NCBI GenBank assembly: GCA_021812735.1
Contig: JAKAMV010000645.1
Location: forward strand, 1-6,012
Direction of reading: 5' to 3'
From: Chloroflexota bacterium
GTDB taxonomy: Bacteria > Chloroflexota > Limnocylindria > Limnocylindrales > CSP1-4
Length of the DNA: 6,012 nt
The notes under the pieces were generated by a model. It was not told the DNA's origin. It saw only the letters and a list, made by a program, of their open reading frames with translations, and ran no database searches. Every line of letters starts with the position of its first letter. The stretch's first letter is position 1. Positions 1-5,138 of the stretch are shown in pieces. Position numbers and translations under genes: made by a program.

Positions 1-1045
1 CGCCGTCGAGGAGCGGCGCGAACGATGCCGCACGCACGTGGAGGACGGCGGCCTGGCCCGCGGTCCAGAGCCCGAAGCGGTGCGGGCGCTCGGCCGGGTC
101 GCCGGCTCGCCGTGCAGGCTCATCGGCCCTGGCGGCCGCCCAGGCCGCCAGGAGTGCATCCCCCGACGGGAGCCGTTCCACGTCGAAGAGCGCGCTCGCG
201 GCACCCAGCAGGGCCTCGCCGGCCGGGCCATCCCGCACCACGCGGTGCGTCGGCAGGACGGTCAACGGCTGCTCGATCGGCAGCAGGAGCGCGAGCAGGT
301 AGTCGAAGGGCGCGACCTCACAGCGCTGGCGGTCCCGGTGTCGCTCATCATGGTAGCGGAGGGCGGTCTCGTACCGGTGGTGCCCGTCCGCGATCGTGAG
401 CGGGCCAGCGGACCCGGCGCGCAGCAGGTCTTGCGCCAACGGACCGCGCAGCGGATCGTCGGCCGGCAACTGCCAGAGCCGATGGTGGACCCCGTCATCG
501 TCGGTGAGATCGACCAGCGGATCGGCCCGGGAGGCGTGCTCGAGCGCCCGCATCGCTGTGCCGTCCTCGTCGGCGAAGAGCAGGACGACGGGGCTCGCGT
601 TCATCCCGGTGGCCCGGAGGAGCCGGTAGCGGTCCTCTTTGGGCGCACTCAGCGTCCGCTCATGTGGGAGAACGCCGGAATCGGGCCCGGGCTCCTCGAC
701 GCGCAGCCGCGCGAAGAACCCGCGCTGCACGCGGTGCTCGGACGAGCCGGGCAGGACGTACGCCTCCTCGTACACGTAGACGGAATCCTGGCGATCCTTG
801 CGGAGCGTGCCGTCCGACCGCCACGCGGCGAGGTCCCGGGCAGCGCGCCGATAGCGCTCGTCCGCCGGGTCGCCGGCCTCGTCGAGCGGCAGGTCGAGCC
901 GGACGACGTTGCGGGGATGCCGTCTGGCAAGGGTCTGCTGCTGCGCCGCCGAGATCACGTCGTACGGCGGGCTCACGACGTCGCGCAGGTCGCCGACGAC
1001 AGCAGCGTCGTATCGTAGGGCACGGAAGGGTCTGAGTTCGGGCAC
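1..1045 (-). CDS. DUF1015 family protein, C-terminus cut by the left window edge
   Basis: This reads open on the minus strand from a GTG at 1045 to the left edge, giving 348 residues; family members are usually around 400 or more, so the C-terminal part is missing. The N-terminus is typical of DUF1015 (PF06245): an 'LRPFRALRY' start, then 'VVSPPYDVIS' (about residues 23-32) and 'NVVRLDLP'. A 'HERTLSAPKEDRYRLLRAT' block begins near residue 128 and the signature 'ADGHHRYETA' is near 219-228. No signal peptide or membrane segment is visible, so it is probably cytoplasmic. The biochemical role of the family is not established; the 'DGHHR' stretch recalls ParB/sulfiredoxin-fold proteins, which is only a hint. 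GTG 1045 is the only plausible start, because an in-frame TGA lies three codons upstream. A TACTAT box ends 8 bases before it, and a GAGG within that spacer could act as a weak Shine-Dalgarno. It is divergent from the lipoprotein gene. Family assignment is secure; function is unknown. Confidence 0.93.
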   Translation of the reverse strand, partial: MPELRPFRALRYDAAVVGDLRDVVSPPYDVISAAQQQTLARRHPRNVVRLDLPLDEAGDPADERYRRAARDLAAWRSDGTLRKDRQDSVYVYEEAYVLPGSSEHRVQRGFFARLRVEEPGPDSGVLPHERTLSAPKEDRYRLLRATGMNASPVVLLFADEDGTAMRALEHASRADPLVDLTDDDGVHHRLWQLPADDPLRGPLAQDLLRAGSAGPLTIADGHHRYETALRYHDERHRDRQRCEVAPFDYLLALLLPIEQPLTVLPTHRVVRDGPAGEALLGAASALFDVERLPSGDALLAAWAAARADEPARRAGDPAERPHRFGLWTAGQAAVLHVRAASFAPLLDG

Positions 1046-1053
1046 GGGACCTC

Positions 1054-1059
1054 ATAGTA
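1054..1059 (-). promoter_or_regulatory. -10 box TACTAT for the DUF1015 gene
   Basis: On the minus strand TACTAT is followed by 8 bases and then the GTG start at 1045. This fits a TANNNT -10 element placing transcription initiation at or within a base or two of the start codon, i.e. a leaderless or near-leaderless mRNA. No convincing -35 hexamer is seen. The same spacing recurs at four other genes here. Confidence 0.55.
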
Positions 1060-1072
1060 CGACACGCGGTGG

Positions 1073-1078
1073 TAGCCT
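1073..1078 (+). promoter_or_regulatory. -10 box TAGCCT for the lipoprotein gene
   Basis: TAGCCT, preceded by GG, ends 8 bases before ATG 1087, the same geometry as at the neighbouring genes. It supports ATG 1087 rather than GTG 1069, which lies upstream of the box. It sits back to back with the minus-strand TACTAT at 1054-1059, so the two divergent promoters must share DNA. Confidence 0.5.
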
Positions 1079-1086
1079 CGCCGCCG

Positions 1087-1617
1087 ATGGCGAGGAGCGA
1101 CGGCGCGGGGGGCACGAGCGGCGCTGGGCGGCACGCGCGAGCGACTCGCCCGTTCTGGCCCCCTCGCCGGCTGTTTGCGGTCCCGCTCGCCCTGGTCCTC
1201 CTCGTGGGAGCGTGCGCTGGACCGCCGATCGTCGATACGCCACAGCCGGCCACCGGGGTGTTCGGCGAGCTCGCGATCCTGGGCGGTTCGACGGTCTCCC
1301 TGACGAGCGGCGACACGGGATGCGGCCAGAGCGCGATGGTGCCATACGCGATCCACGCTCAGATCCGGCTGCCCGCGAACGCACTCGACACGACCGATGT
1401 CTATCTCTTCACCTGGGCGGATCACGCCGCGTGGCAACGCGGTGGGACCCGCTTCCAGGAGTGCTTGACCGAGTACGCCGCAGACCAGACGACCATGGGG
1501 CGGGCGGTCGGCCGGCTGGACGTCAGTCCGTACCGCGCGTTCGGGGCTGGCTGGTCGCCGCAGTTCCGGAGCGCCCTGCAGCAGGCGATGACCAGGGCGG
1601 CGGGCAACGGCGGCTGA
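1087..1617 (+). CDS. Small lipoprotein of unknown function
   Basis: This is a 176-residue protein. The N-terminus is long and arginine-rich (residues 1-28), followed by a hydrophobic segment (about 29-41) and a lipobox 'LLVGAC' with the predicted lipidated cysteine at residue 43. It should therefore be exported and anchored to the outer face of the membrane. The mature part is about 134 residues, with two further cysteines (79 and 126) that could form a disulfide, and a 'DVYLFTWADHAAWQRGG' stretch near 104-120. I do not recognise a family. ATG 1087 is preferred over the in-frame GTG at 1069 because a TAGCCT box ends 8 bases before it and there is no Shine-Dalgarno for either. It is divergent from the DUF1015 gene and lies 120 bases before the regulator gene on the same strand. 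Lipoprotein status is likely; function is unknown. Confidence 0.82.
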   Translation: MARSDGAGGTSGAGRHARATRPFWPPRRLFAVPLALVLLVGACAGPPIVDTPQPATGVFGELAILGGSTVSLTSGDTGCGQSAMVPYAIHAQIRLPANALDTTDVYLFTWADHAAWQRGGTRFQECLTEYAADQTTMGRAVGRLDVSPYRAFGAGWSPQFRSALQQAMTRAAGNGG

Positions 1618-1640
1618 CCGACTGGCCAACTGCGCCGGCC

Positions 1641-1678
1641 GCTGCGGGCGCATCGGGCGGCTGCAGGCGCATCAGGCG
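1641..1678 (+). repeat. Tandem direct repeat, 2 x 19 bp, upstream of the regulator gene
   Basis: Two adjacent 19-bp units (1641-1659 and 1660-1678) are identical except at two positions, both G versus A. They lie in the spacer between the lipoprotein and regulator genes, about 47-84 bases upstream of the regulator's -10 box. They could be a paired binding site, perhaps for the regulator itself, or a chance GC-rich duplication. The unit is not itself palindromic. Confidence 0.6.
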
Positions 1679-1724
1679 GCGGGCCTGGCCGCGGCGGCAC
1701 GCAGACGGCCACATGTCGGGGTGG

Positions 1725-1730
1725 TACGCT
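1725..1730 (+). promoter_or_regulatory. -10 box TACGCT for the regulator gene
   Basis: TACGCT, preceded by GG, ends 7 bases before ATG 1738. This predicts a leaderless or near-leaderless transcript and supports ATG 1738 over the overlapping in-frame GTG at 1735, which would sit only 4 bases from the box. No -35 consensus or Shine-Dalgarno is visible. Confidence 0.55.
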
Positions 1731-1737
1731 CGGCGTG

Positions 1738-2403
1738 ATGGACGACCGCCCCCCGGACCAGCGGCACGCCCCGACCCCGCAGGCGCTCCTGCTCGCGCTC
1801 CGGCGACAGGGCCCACTGAGTCCGGACGGCCTTGCCGCCCACTTCCACATCAGCCGGACGGCCGCGCTCCAGCAGCTGCGGGCACTGGCGGCGGAGGGCC
1901 TCGTCGAACGACGCAGCATGCGCCACGGCGTGGGGCGGCCGCGCCACCTGTACGACGTCACGGAGCGGGCACAGGCGCTCCTCCCCGCCAGCTACGACCG
2001 GCTCGCGGTCAGCCTGCTCGGAGCCGTGCGCGAGGTGGGCGGCGCCGAGCTCGTGGGGCAGGTGTTCGACGCGCGGAGGGCGGCCCAGGCGCGGGCGATC
2101 CGCGACCGACTGGCCGCACGTGGCCTCTCACAGGCGCCGCTGGCCGATCGCGCCCGCGAGCTCGCCGTGATCCAGACCGAACAGGGCTACGTCTGCGAGG
2201 TACTCGAGGACGACGGGCTCCGGTTGGTCGAGCACAACTGCCCGATCCGCCAGGTGGCCACGGAGACGCCGACGGCGTGCGAAGCGGAAGCACGCCTGTT
2301 CAGCGAGGTGCTCGGTGTCCAGGTCACGCGCGCACAGCACATCGCATCGGGCGCGCGGAGCTGCGAGTACCGGTTGATCGAGCTTGGGCCCGAGGGAAGC
2401 TGA
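1738..2403 (+). CDS. SufR-like / COG2345 winged-helix transcriptional regulator with four C-terminal cysteines
   Basis: This is a 221-residue protein. Residues about 16-75 form a winged helix: 'LLLALRRQGPLSPDGLAAHF' then a recognition region 'ISRTAALQQLRALAAEGLV', followed by a wing 'HGVGRPRHLYDVT' (63-75). The C-terminal half is the COG2345 type, with cysteines at 153, 168, 181 and 209 in the contexts 'YVCEV', 'EHNCPI', 'TACEAE' and 'RSCEYRL'. Spacing is C-x14-C-x12-C-x27-C. In SufR-type members of this family such cysteines hold an iron-sulfur cluster that controls DNA binding at sulfur-assembly (suf) operons. No suf gene is in this window, so the target is unknown and autoregulation is possible. 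It has its own TANNNT box 7 bases upstream. It converges on the deaminase gene with a 25-bp gap. The regulator class is secure; cluster binding is inferred from the cysteines. Confidence 0.9.
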   Translation: MDDRPPDQRHAPTPQALLLALRRQGPLSPDGLAAHFHISRTAALQQLRALAAEGLVERRSMRHGVGRPRHLYDVTERAQALLPASYDRLAVSLLGAVREVGGAELVGQVFDARRAAQARAIRDRLAARGLSQAPLADRARELAVIQTEQGYVCEVLEDDGLRLVEHNCPIRQVATETPTACEAEARLFSEVLGVQVTRAQHIASGARSCEYRLIELGPEGS

Positions 2404-2428
2404 CCGCGTCCGGCCGGCATCCCGGGCC

Positions 2429-3484
2429 CTACGCCTCCTCGCGTTCGACCGTCTTGCGGGCCGGCGGTCGCCGTCGTGGCGTGGCAACCTCCGCCACACC
2501 GGCCACAAACGACGCCTGGCGCGCCCATTCGGCCGCCCGCAGCTGTTCCTCGACCGAGAGGATCCCGAGCCGCGTGAGCGTGGCCAGCTCATCGCGGATG
2601 TACGTCTTCAACATCTCCGGGCCGTCCGTGTTGATCGTGAATCTGACCCCGTTGCGGCGGAACGTGTCGAAGATCCAGCGGAACTCGTCCCAGCCCGAGA
2701 CCACGCCCGTGTTCAGGTTGCTCGTCGGGCAGATCTCGAGTACGATCCCGCGCTCCCGGATCATGCCCATCGTCCGCGGATCGTAGGCCGCCTTCACGCC
2801 GTGACCGATGCGGTGCGGTTCGAGCTCCTCGATCACCTCCGCGATCTCCTCGACCGGGCCCGCCTCGCCGGTGTGCACCGTGATCCCGAGCCCGTGACGG
2901 CGACAGCGCTCGAAGAGGCGGCGGTACTCCCGCACCCGGAACGTCGGCGTCTCCGGGCCGGCCACGTCGATGCCCACGACTCCGCGCCCGTAGTAGGCGA
3001 TCGCCTTCTCGGCGATGATCTCGTTGAGCTGGTACGGGAACGCGCGGTCCAGACAGAGGATCAGCCCGGGACGCACCGGGTACTCCAGGACCGCGCGGTC
3101 CATGCCGCGGATCGCCGCGCTGATGATGTGATCCAGGTCCTGCTCGCCACCCCGGTTGCGCTTCATCGGGTTGAAACGCAGCTCGATCGTCGTGACGTTG
3201 TTCTTGCGGTACGCGCCGCCGACCACCTCGTAGACGGAGCGCTCGATGGCGAGCGGCGACGACTGGATCAGCTCGGTCCAGTGGAAGAGCTGGAGGTACC
3301 CGTCGAACGAGCGGCCATGCCTGGGGGAGACCGTGATCATGTCGCGGAACTCCCAGTAGTCTTTCGTGGGCAGCTTGATCCCCTGGGCGTGGGCGATCCC
3401 CCACATGACGGCCGGCGTCACGGCCCCGCCGAGGTGACAGTGGAGCTCGGCGAGCGGGACGCGACGAGGAAACGCAGCGGGCAT
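2429..3484 (-). CDS. Adenosine deaminase superfamily enzyme (zinc-dependent aminohydrolase), substrate uncertain
   Basis: This is a 351-residue protein, the usual size for a TIM-barrel adenosine/AMP-type deaminase that swaps an exocyclic amino group for oxygen and releases ammonia. Metal ligands are visible as 'ELHCHLGG' (H15, H17), H204 in 'HTGEAG', and D287 in 'TINTDGP'. The catalytic pair would be E207 and H228 ('HRIGHG'). Other family blocks are 'GIDVAGPE' (171-178) and 'EICPTSNLNTG' (250-260). Two residues that contact adenosine in mammalian ADA are replaced: the Asp of HxHLDG is Gly19, and the second Asp of TDDP is Gly288. It may act on another aminopurine nucleoside or a related compound. 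ATG 3484 is chosen because a TAGGAT box ends 8 bases before it and because H15/H17 fall at the family's usual position. An open extension up to 3667 is arginine-rich and unlike the family. No signal peptide is seen, so it is cytoplasmic. It appears to be transcribed separately from the upstream oxidase gene. Confidence 0.9.
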   Translation of the reverse strand: MPAAFPRRVPLAELHCHLGGAVTPAVMWGIAHAQGIKLPTKDYWEFRDMITVSPRHGRSFDGYLQLFHWTELIQSSPLAIERSVYEVVGGAYRKNNVTTIELRFNPMKRNRGGEQDLDHIISAAIRGMDRAVLEYPVRPGLILCLDRAFPYQLNEIIAEKAIAYYGRGVVGIDVAGPETPTFRVREYRRLFERCRRHGLGITVHTGEAGPVEEIAEVIEELEPHRIGHGVKAAYDPRTMGMIRERGIVLEICPTSNLNTGVVSGWDEFRWIFDTFRRNGVRFTINTDGPEMLKTYIRDELATLTRLGILSVEEQLRAAEWARQASFVAGVAEVATPRRRPPARKTVEREEA

Positions 3485-3492
3485 CGCGGTCC

Positions 3493-3498
3493 ATCCTA
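3493..3498 (-). promoter_or_regulatory. -10 box TAGGAT for the deaminase gene
   Basis: On the minus strand TAGGAT, preceded by GG, ends 8 bases before ATG 3484, matching the other genes here. It implies initiation at or next to the start codon. An ATG overlapping the box's end is in another frame and would not encode the deaminase. Confidence 0.55.
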
Positions 3499-3602
3499 CC
3501 GGAGCGGACCGAGGCGCGGGATCCTGGTCGGCGCTCCTCGCCCGGCGCCGGTGGCGCGACGTCCATGCACGCCCGGGAGCCGGGGGCAGACTCCGATCGC
3601 TC

Positions 3603-3669
3603 CGACGACCTGCGCTCGTCGCGACGGCACCGAGATGCGGCAGGAACTGCGCTCGTCGCCGCCGCACCG
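3603..3669 (-). repeat. Imperfect 23-bp direct repeat with two hairpins upstream of the deaminase gene
   Basis: Copies at 3610-3632 and 3647-3669 match at 20 of 23 positions, with a 37-base period. On the minus strand each copy contributes to a hairpin: 3661-3668 pairs with 3634-3641 (8 bp, one G-U), and 3616-3621 pairs with 3603-3608 (6 perfect bp, 7-base loop). If transcription begins upstream of these, they would form a structured leader. If the deaminase is leaderless, they may instead be protein-binding DNA. No known riboswitch class was recognised. Confidence 0.5.
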
Positions 3670-3698
3670 GGGATCCGGATGTCGTCGTCCCAGGCGAC

Positions 3699-3704
3699 TA
3701 CTAT
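3699..3704 (+). promoter_or_regulatory. Possible plus-strand -10 box TACTAT in the intergenic region
   Basis: TACTAT is identical to the DUF1015 -10 box and lies in an AT-richer patch, with AGGAGG at 3712-3717 just downstream. A transcript from here would run into the 3723-3760 hairpin and then antisense to the end of the oxidase gene. The nearest starts (GTG 3734, ATG 3740) open only a short arginine-rich frame, so a protein product is unlikely. Confidence 0.25.
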
Positions 3705-3722
3705 GCCGAATAGGAGGCGCTC

Positions 3723-3760
3723 CACGCCCGGCCGTGTCGATGGCCGGCACGGCCGGCGTG
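3723..3760 (-). terminator. Strong GC hairpin after the oxidase gene, probable terminator
   Basis: The arms 3723-3736 and 3748-3760 pair over 13 bp with one bulged base, around an 11-base loop. It begins about 58 bases past the oxidase stop codon. There is no clear U-run on the minus-strand side (only CCTATT), so it would be a hairpin-only terminator of the kind proposed in GC-rich genomes, or an mRNA-stabilising structure. It separates the oxidase transcript from the deaminase gene. The near-symmetric stem could act on either strand. Confidence 0.55.
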
Positions 3761-3818
3761 CGAGACGGTGGGCGCGCGAGAGCCGCCGGCGCCCAGGAGC
3801 GGCGCCAGAGGCGCGAGA

Positions 3819-4985
3819 TCAGCGCCAGATCGGCCGATCCTCGAGCGCCCCGGCGAGCAGCCGACCCTCCCTGAAGCGCTCGAAGCCGAACGGCGTGATG
3901 TCGACCGTCGTTGCCCGCCCGTCGACGATCAGCTCGGCCATGCACGCCCCTACCGCCGGAGCCGTCTTGAACCCGGTGCCGCTGAAGCCGCAGTCCAGGT
4001 AGAAACCGCCGGGACCGGCAGCGCCCAGAATAGGCCGCTGGTCCGGCGTCATGCCGTCCTGACCCCGCTGCGTGCTCTGGAGCGACGCGTCGGCCATCCC
4101 CGGCACCCGCCGGCAGATCCGATCGACGACCCGCTCCACGAAGCCATCGGCGGGCCGCAGCACGTCTTCCGGCTCGCCGCCGATGGCGCTGTCGTCTTCG
4201 AGGCCCACGAGCGTGAGCTCGCGCCCCTCCGGTCGGAAGTAGATCGCGTTGCCGTCGTCGATGACCGTGGGGTGTCCGGCGCGCAGCGACGGGGGCCGGC
4301 GGATGTAGGCCGTATCGTGCCGCCAGACGGAGACGGGCAGATCGAGGCCGACGAGGGCCGCGATCTCGCGCGCCCAGGCCCCGGCAGCGTTCACCACCAC
4401 CGGTGCGGCGTACGCCCCACCCGACGTGTCCACGCCGGTGACCCGTCCGCCCTCCACCCGGATGCCCGTCACCGTGCACCCTTGCACGAGCCGAGCGCCC
4501 CGGTCGCGTGCCGCGGTCAAGAGCGCCGCGGTCGTCCCGGACGGGTCCGCGTAGCCGGACTCCGGCTCGTAGGCCGCCAGATCGAAGTCGTCGGTCCGGA
4601 ACGCCGGAGCGAGGCGCCGCACGTCGTCGGCCGTCACGAGCAGCGTCGGGATCCCCACGCGTTGCTGCATCTCGACGTTCACCCGCAGCCGATCCGCCGC
4701 CTCACGCGGGTAGATCTGGAGGAATCCGGTCCGAGTGAAGCCGCACTCACCGCCGACGCGTTCGCGCCACTCGCGGAAGTAGGCGAACGATGCCCAGGCG
4801 AGCCGCGCTTCCGGCTCCAGGTCGTAGTGCATGCGCACCAGCCCGCTCGAGCGGCCGGTCGCTCCGCTGGCCAGCGCACCGCGCTCGAGGACGAGGGGGT
4901 GGAGCCCCTTCTCCACGAGGTGGAACGCCAGGCTGGCGCCCTGGATGCCCCCTCCGATGATGATGGCGTCGGCAGTCTCGATCAT
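3819..4985 (-). CDS. FAD-dependent amine/amino-acid oxidase, DAO family (sarcosine oxidase beta / DadA-like)
   Basis: This is a 388-residue protein of the DAO fold (PF01266, COG0665). The N-terminal dinucleotide-binding motif is 'IIIGGGIQGAS' (GxGxxG at 11-16), with the ribose-binding acidic residue E34 ending the second strand in 'LVLERG'. 'ASGATGRSSGLVR' (39-51) is the family's flavin-contacting loop. The C-terminal 'DQRPILG' (315-321) and 'GFSGTGFKTAPAVG' (333-346) match the second flavin-binding region of sarcosine-oxidase-beta-like enzymes, where the last motif usually reads GFSGHGF; Thr337 replaces that His. These enzymes oxidise secondary or D-amino acids to imines. The exact substrate and electron acceptor cannot be read here. 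There is no export signal. ATG 4985 puts the FAD motif at the usual distance from the N-terminus and has a TACCAT box 7 bases upstream. An open extension to 5120 is basic and unlike the family. It is divergent from an amino-acid-type transporter lipoprotein, suggesting an uptake-and-oxidation pair. Confidence 0.92.
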   Translation of the reverse strand: MIETADAIIIGGGIQGASLAFHLVEKGLHPLVLERGALASGATGRSSGLVRMHYDLEPEARLAWASFAYFREWRERVGGECGFTRTGFLQIYPREAADRLRVNVEMQQRVGIPTLLVTADDVRRLAPAFRTDDFDLAAYEPESGYADPSGTTAALLTAARDRGARLVQGCTVTGIRVEGGRVTGVDTSGGAYAAPVVVNAAGAWAREIAALVGLDLPVSVWRHDTAYIRRPPSLRAGHPTVIDDGNAIYFRPEGRELTLVGLEDDSAIGGEPEDVLRPADGFVERVVDRICRRVPGMADASLQSTQRGQDGMTPDQRPILGAAGPGGFYLDCGFSGTGFKTAPAVGACMAELIVDGRATTVDITPFGFERFREGRLLAGALEDRPIWR

Positions 4986-4992
4986 GGGATCG

Positions 4993-4998
4993 ATGGTA
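4993..4998 (-). promoter_or_regulatory. -10 box TACCAT for the oxidase gene
   Basis: On the minus strand TACCAT ends 7 bases before ATG 4985. The geometry matches the other leaderless-type genes of the window. The sequence 17 bases further upstream is pure G/C, so no -35 element is apparent. Confidence 0.55.
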
Positions 4999-5023
4999 CT
5001 GCCCGGGGCGTTGCGCGCGCGGT

Positions 5024-5052
5024 TTGCAGCCACCCGCCGCAGCGTGCAGAAT
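5024..5052 (+). promoter_or_regulatory. Candidate sigma70-type promoter for the transporter lipoprotein gene
   Basis: TTGCAG at 5024-5029 and CAGAAT at 5047-5052 are separated by exactly 17 bases. The -10 matches consensus at four of six positions and the -35 at three. Initiation would fall near 5059, giving a leader of about 80 bases that includes the dyad, the 10-bp repeats and the Shine-Dalgarno. The match is modest, and alternatives cannot be excluded. Confidence 0.35.
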
Positions 5053-5070
5053 TCCACCATCTTCGCGATC

Positions 5071-5085
5071 CCGTGATGCACACGG
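5071..5085. promoter_or_regulatory. 15-bp dyad (5-bp arms, 5-base centre), possible operator or leader hairpin
   Basis: CCGTG at 5071-5075 and CACGG at 5081-5085 are perfect inverted repeats. They lie in the divergent oxidase/transporter region, just downstream of the candidate promoter, where a repressor site or small leader stem would be plausible. The arms are short enough to occur by chance. Confidence 0.3.
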
Positions 5086-5093
5086 CTGGGGCT

Positions 5094-5113
5094 CGCGCGA
5101 CGGCGCGCGACGG
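5094..5113 (+). repeat. Perfect tandem repeat, 2 x 10 bp
   Basis: CGCGCGACGG occurs twice in direct succession, ending 5 bases before the Shine-Dalgarno of the transporter lipoprotein gene. The 10-bp period would put both copies on nearly the same face of the helix. It could be a regulatory site or slippage in GC-rich sequence. Confidence 0.55.
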
Positions 5114-5118
5114 TACGC

Positions 5119-5128
5119 AAGGAGGAGG
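5119..5128 (+). promoter_or_regulatory. Strong Shine-Dalgarno AAGGAGGAGG
   Basis: This purine run has near-perfect complementarity to the 16S rRNA 3' end and lies 10 bases before ATG 5139. It is the only strong ribosome-binding site among the six genes, so this gene probably has a true 5' leader and high translation, unlike its neighbours. Confidence 0.8.
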
Positions 5129-5138
5129 CGTTGACCCC

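Larger units (their letters stand above)
3485..3818. other. 334-bp gene-free region between the oxidase and deaminase genes
   Basis: This is the only stretch over 300 bases without a convincing gene. From the oxidase side it contains a very stable hairpin (3723-3760), a locally AT-richer patch (about 3696-3712) with TACTAT on the plus strand, a pair of imperfect 23-bp direct repeats with two hairpins (3603-3669), and then the deaminase -10 box (3493-3498). Open frames crossing it are arginine-rich on both strands and look non-coding. No tRNA-like sequence was seen. Confidence 0.6.

Noticed and set aside
38..1018. Long plus-strand open frame (326 codons) antisense to the DUF1015 gene
   Set aside because: It has no recognisable motif and is fully explained by GC-rich antisense composition; the minus strand gives a clear family match.
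2386..2429. Possible bidirectional terminator between the converging regulator and deaminase genes
   Set aside because: The 7-bp GC arms (2386-2392 and 2423-2429) have a 30-base loop, lie partly inside the coding ends and have no U-run; too weak to call.
909..2786. 625-codon plus-strand frame crossing several genes
   Set aside because: It is rich in Arg, Gly and Pro, has no domains, and overlaps the lipoprotein, regulator and deaminase genes in other frames.
3485..3667. N-terminal extension of the deaminase to GTG 3667
   Set aside because: The added 61 residues are arginine-rich and unlike the family. ATG 3484 has a -10 box at standard spacing and places H15/H17 at the canonical position.
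3603..3669. Mini-ykkC/guanidine-II riboswitch, prompted by ACGA in two repeated hairpin regions
   Set aside because: The ACGA tetrads do not sit cleanly in matching terminal loops (in one hairpin they form the stem), so the class signature is not met.
2384..3874. 496-codon plus-strand frame antisense to the deaminase
   Set aside because: It is a compositional shadow; the opposite strand carries all zinc-deaminase motifs.
3740..3874. Small plus-strand ORF (44 codons) after AGGAGG at 3712-3717
   Set aside because: The Shine-Dalgarno is too far from ATG 3740 (22 bases), the peptide is arginine/alanine-rich, and it overlaps a terminator-like hairpin and the oxidase gene.
4986..5120. N-terminal extension of the FAD oxidase to 5120
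   Set aside because: It would push the FAD motif to residue 56 behind a basic, unrelated segment; ATG 4985 fits both family and promoter geometry.
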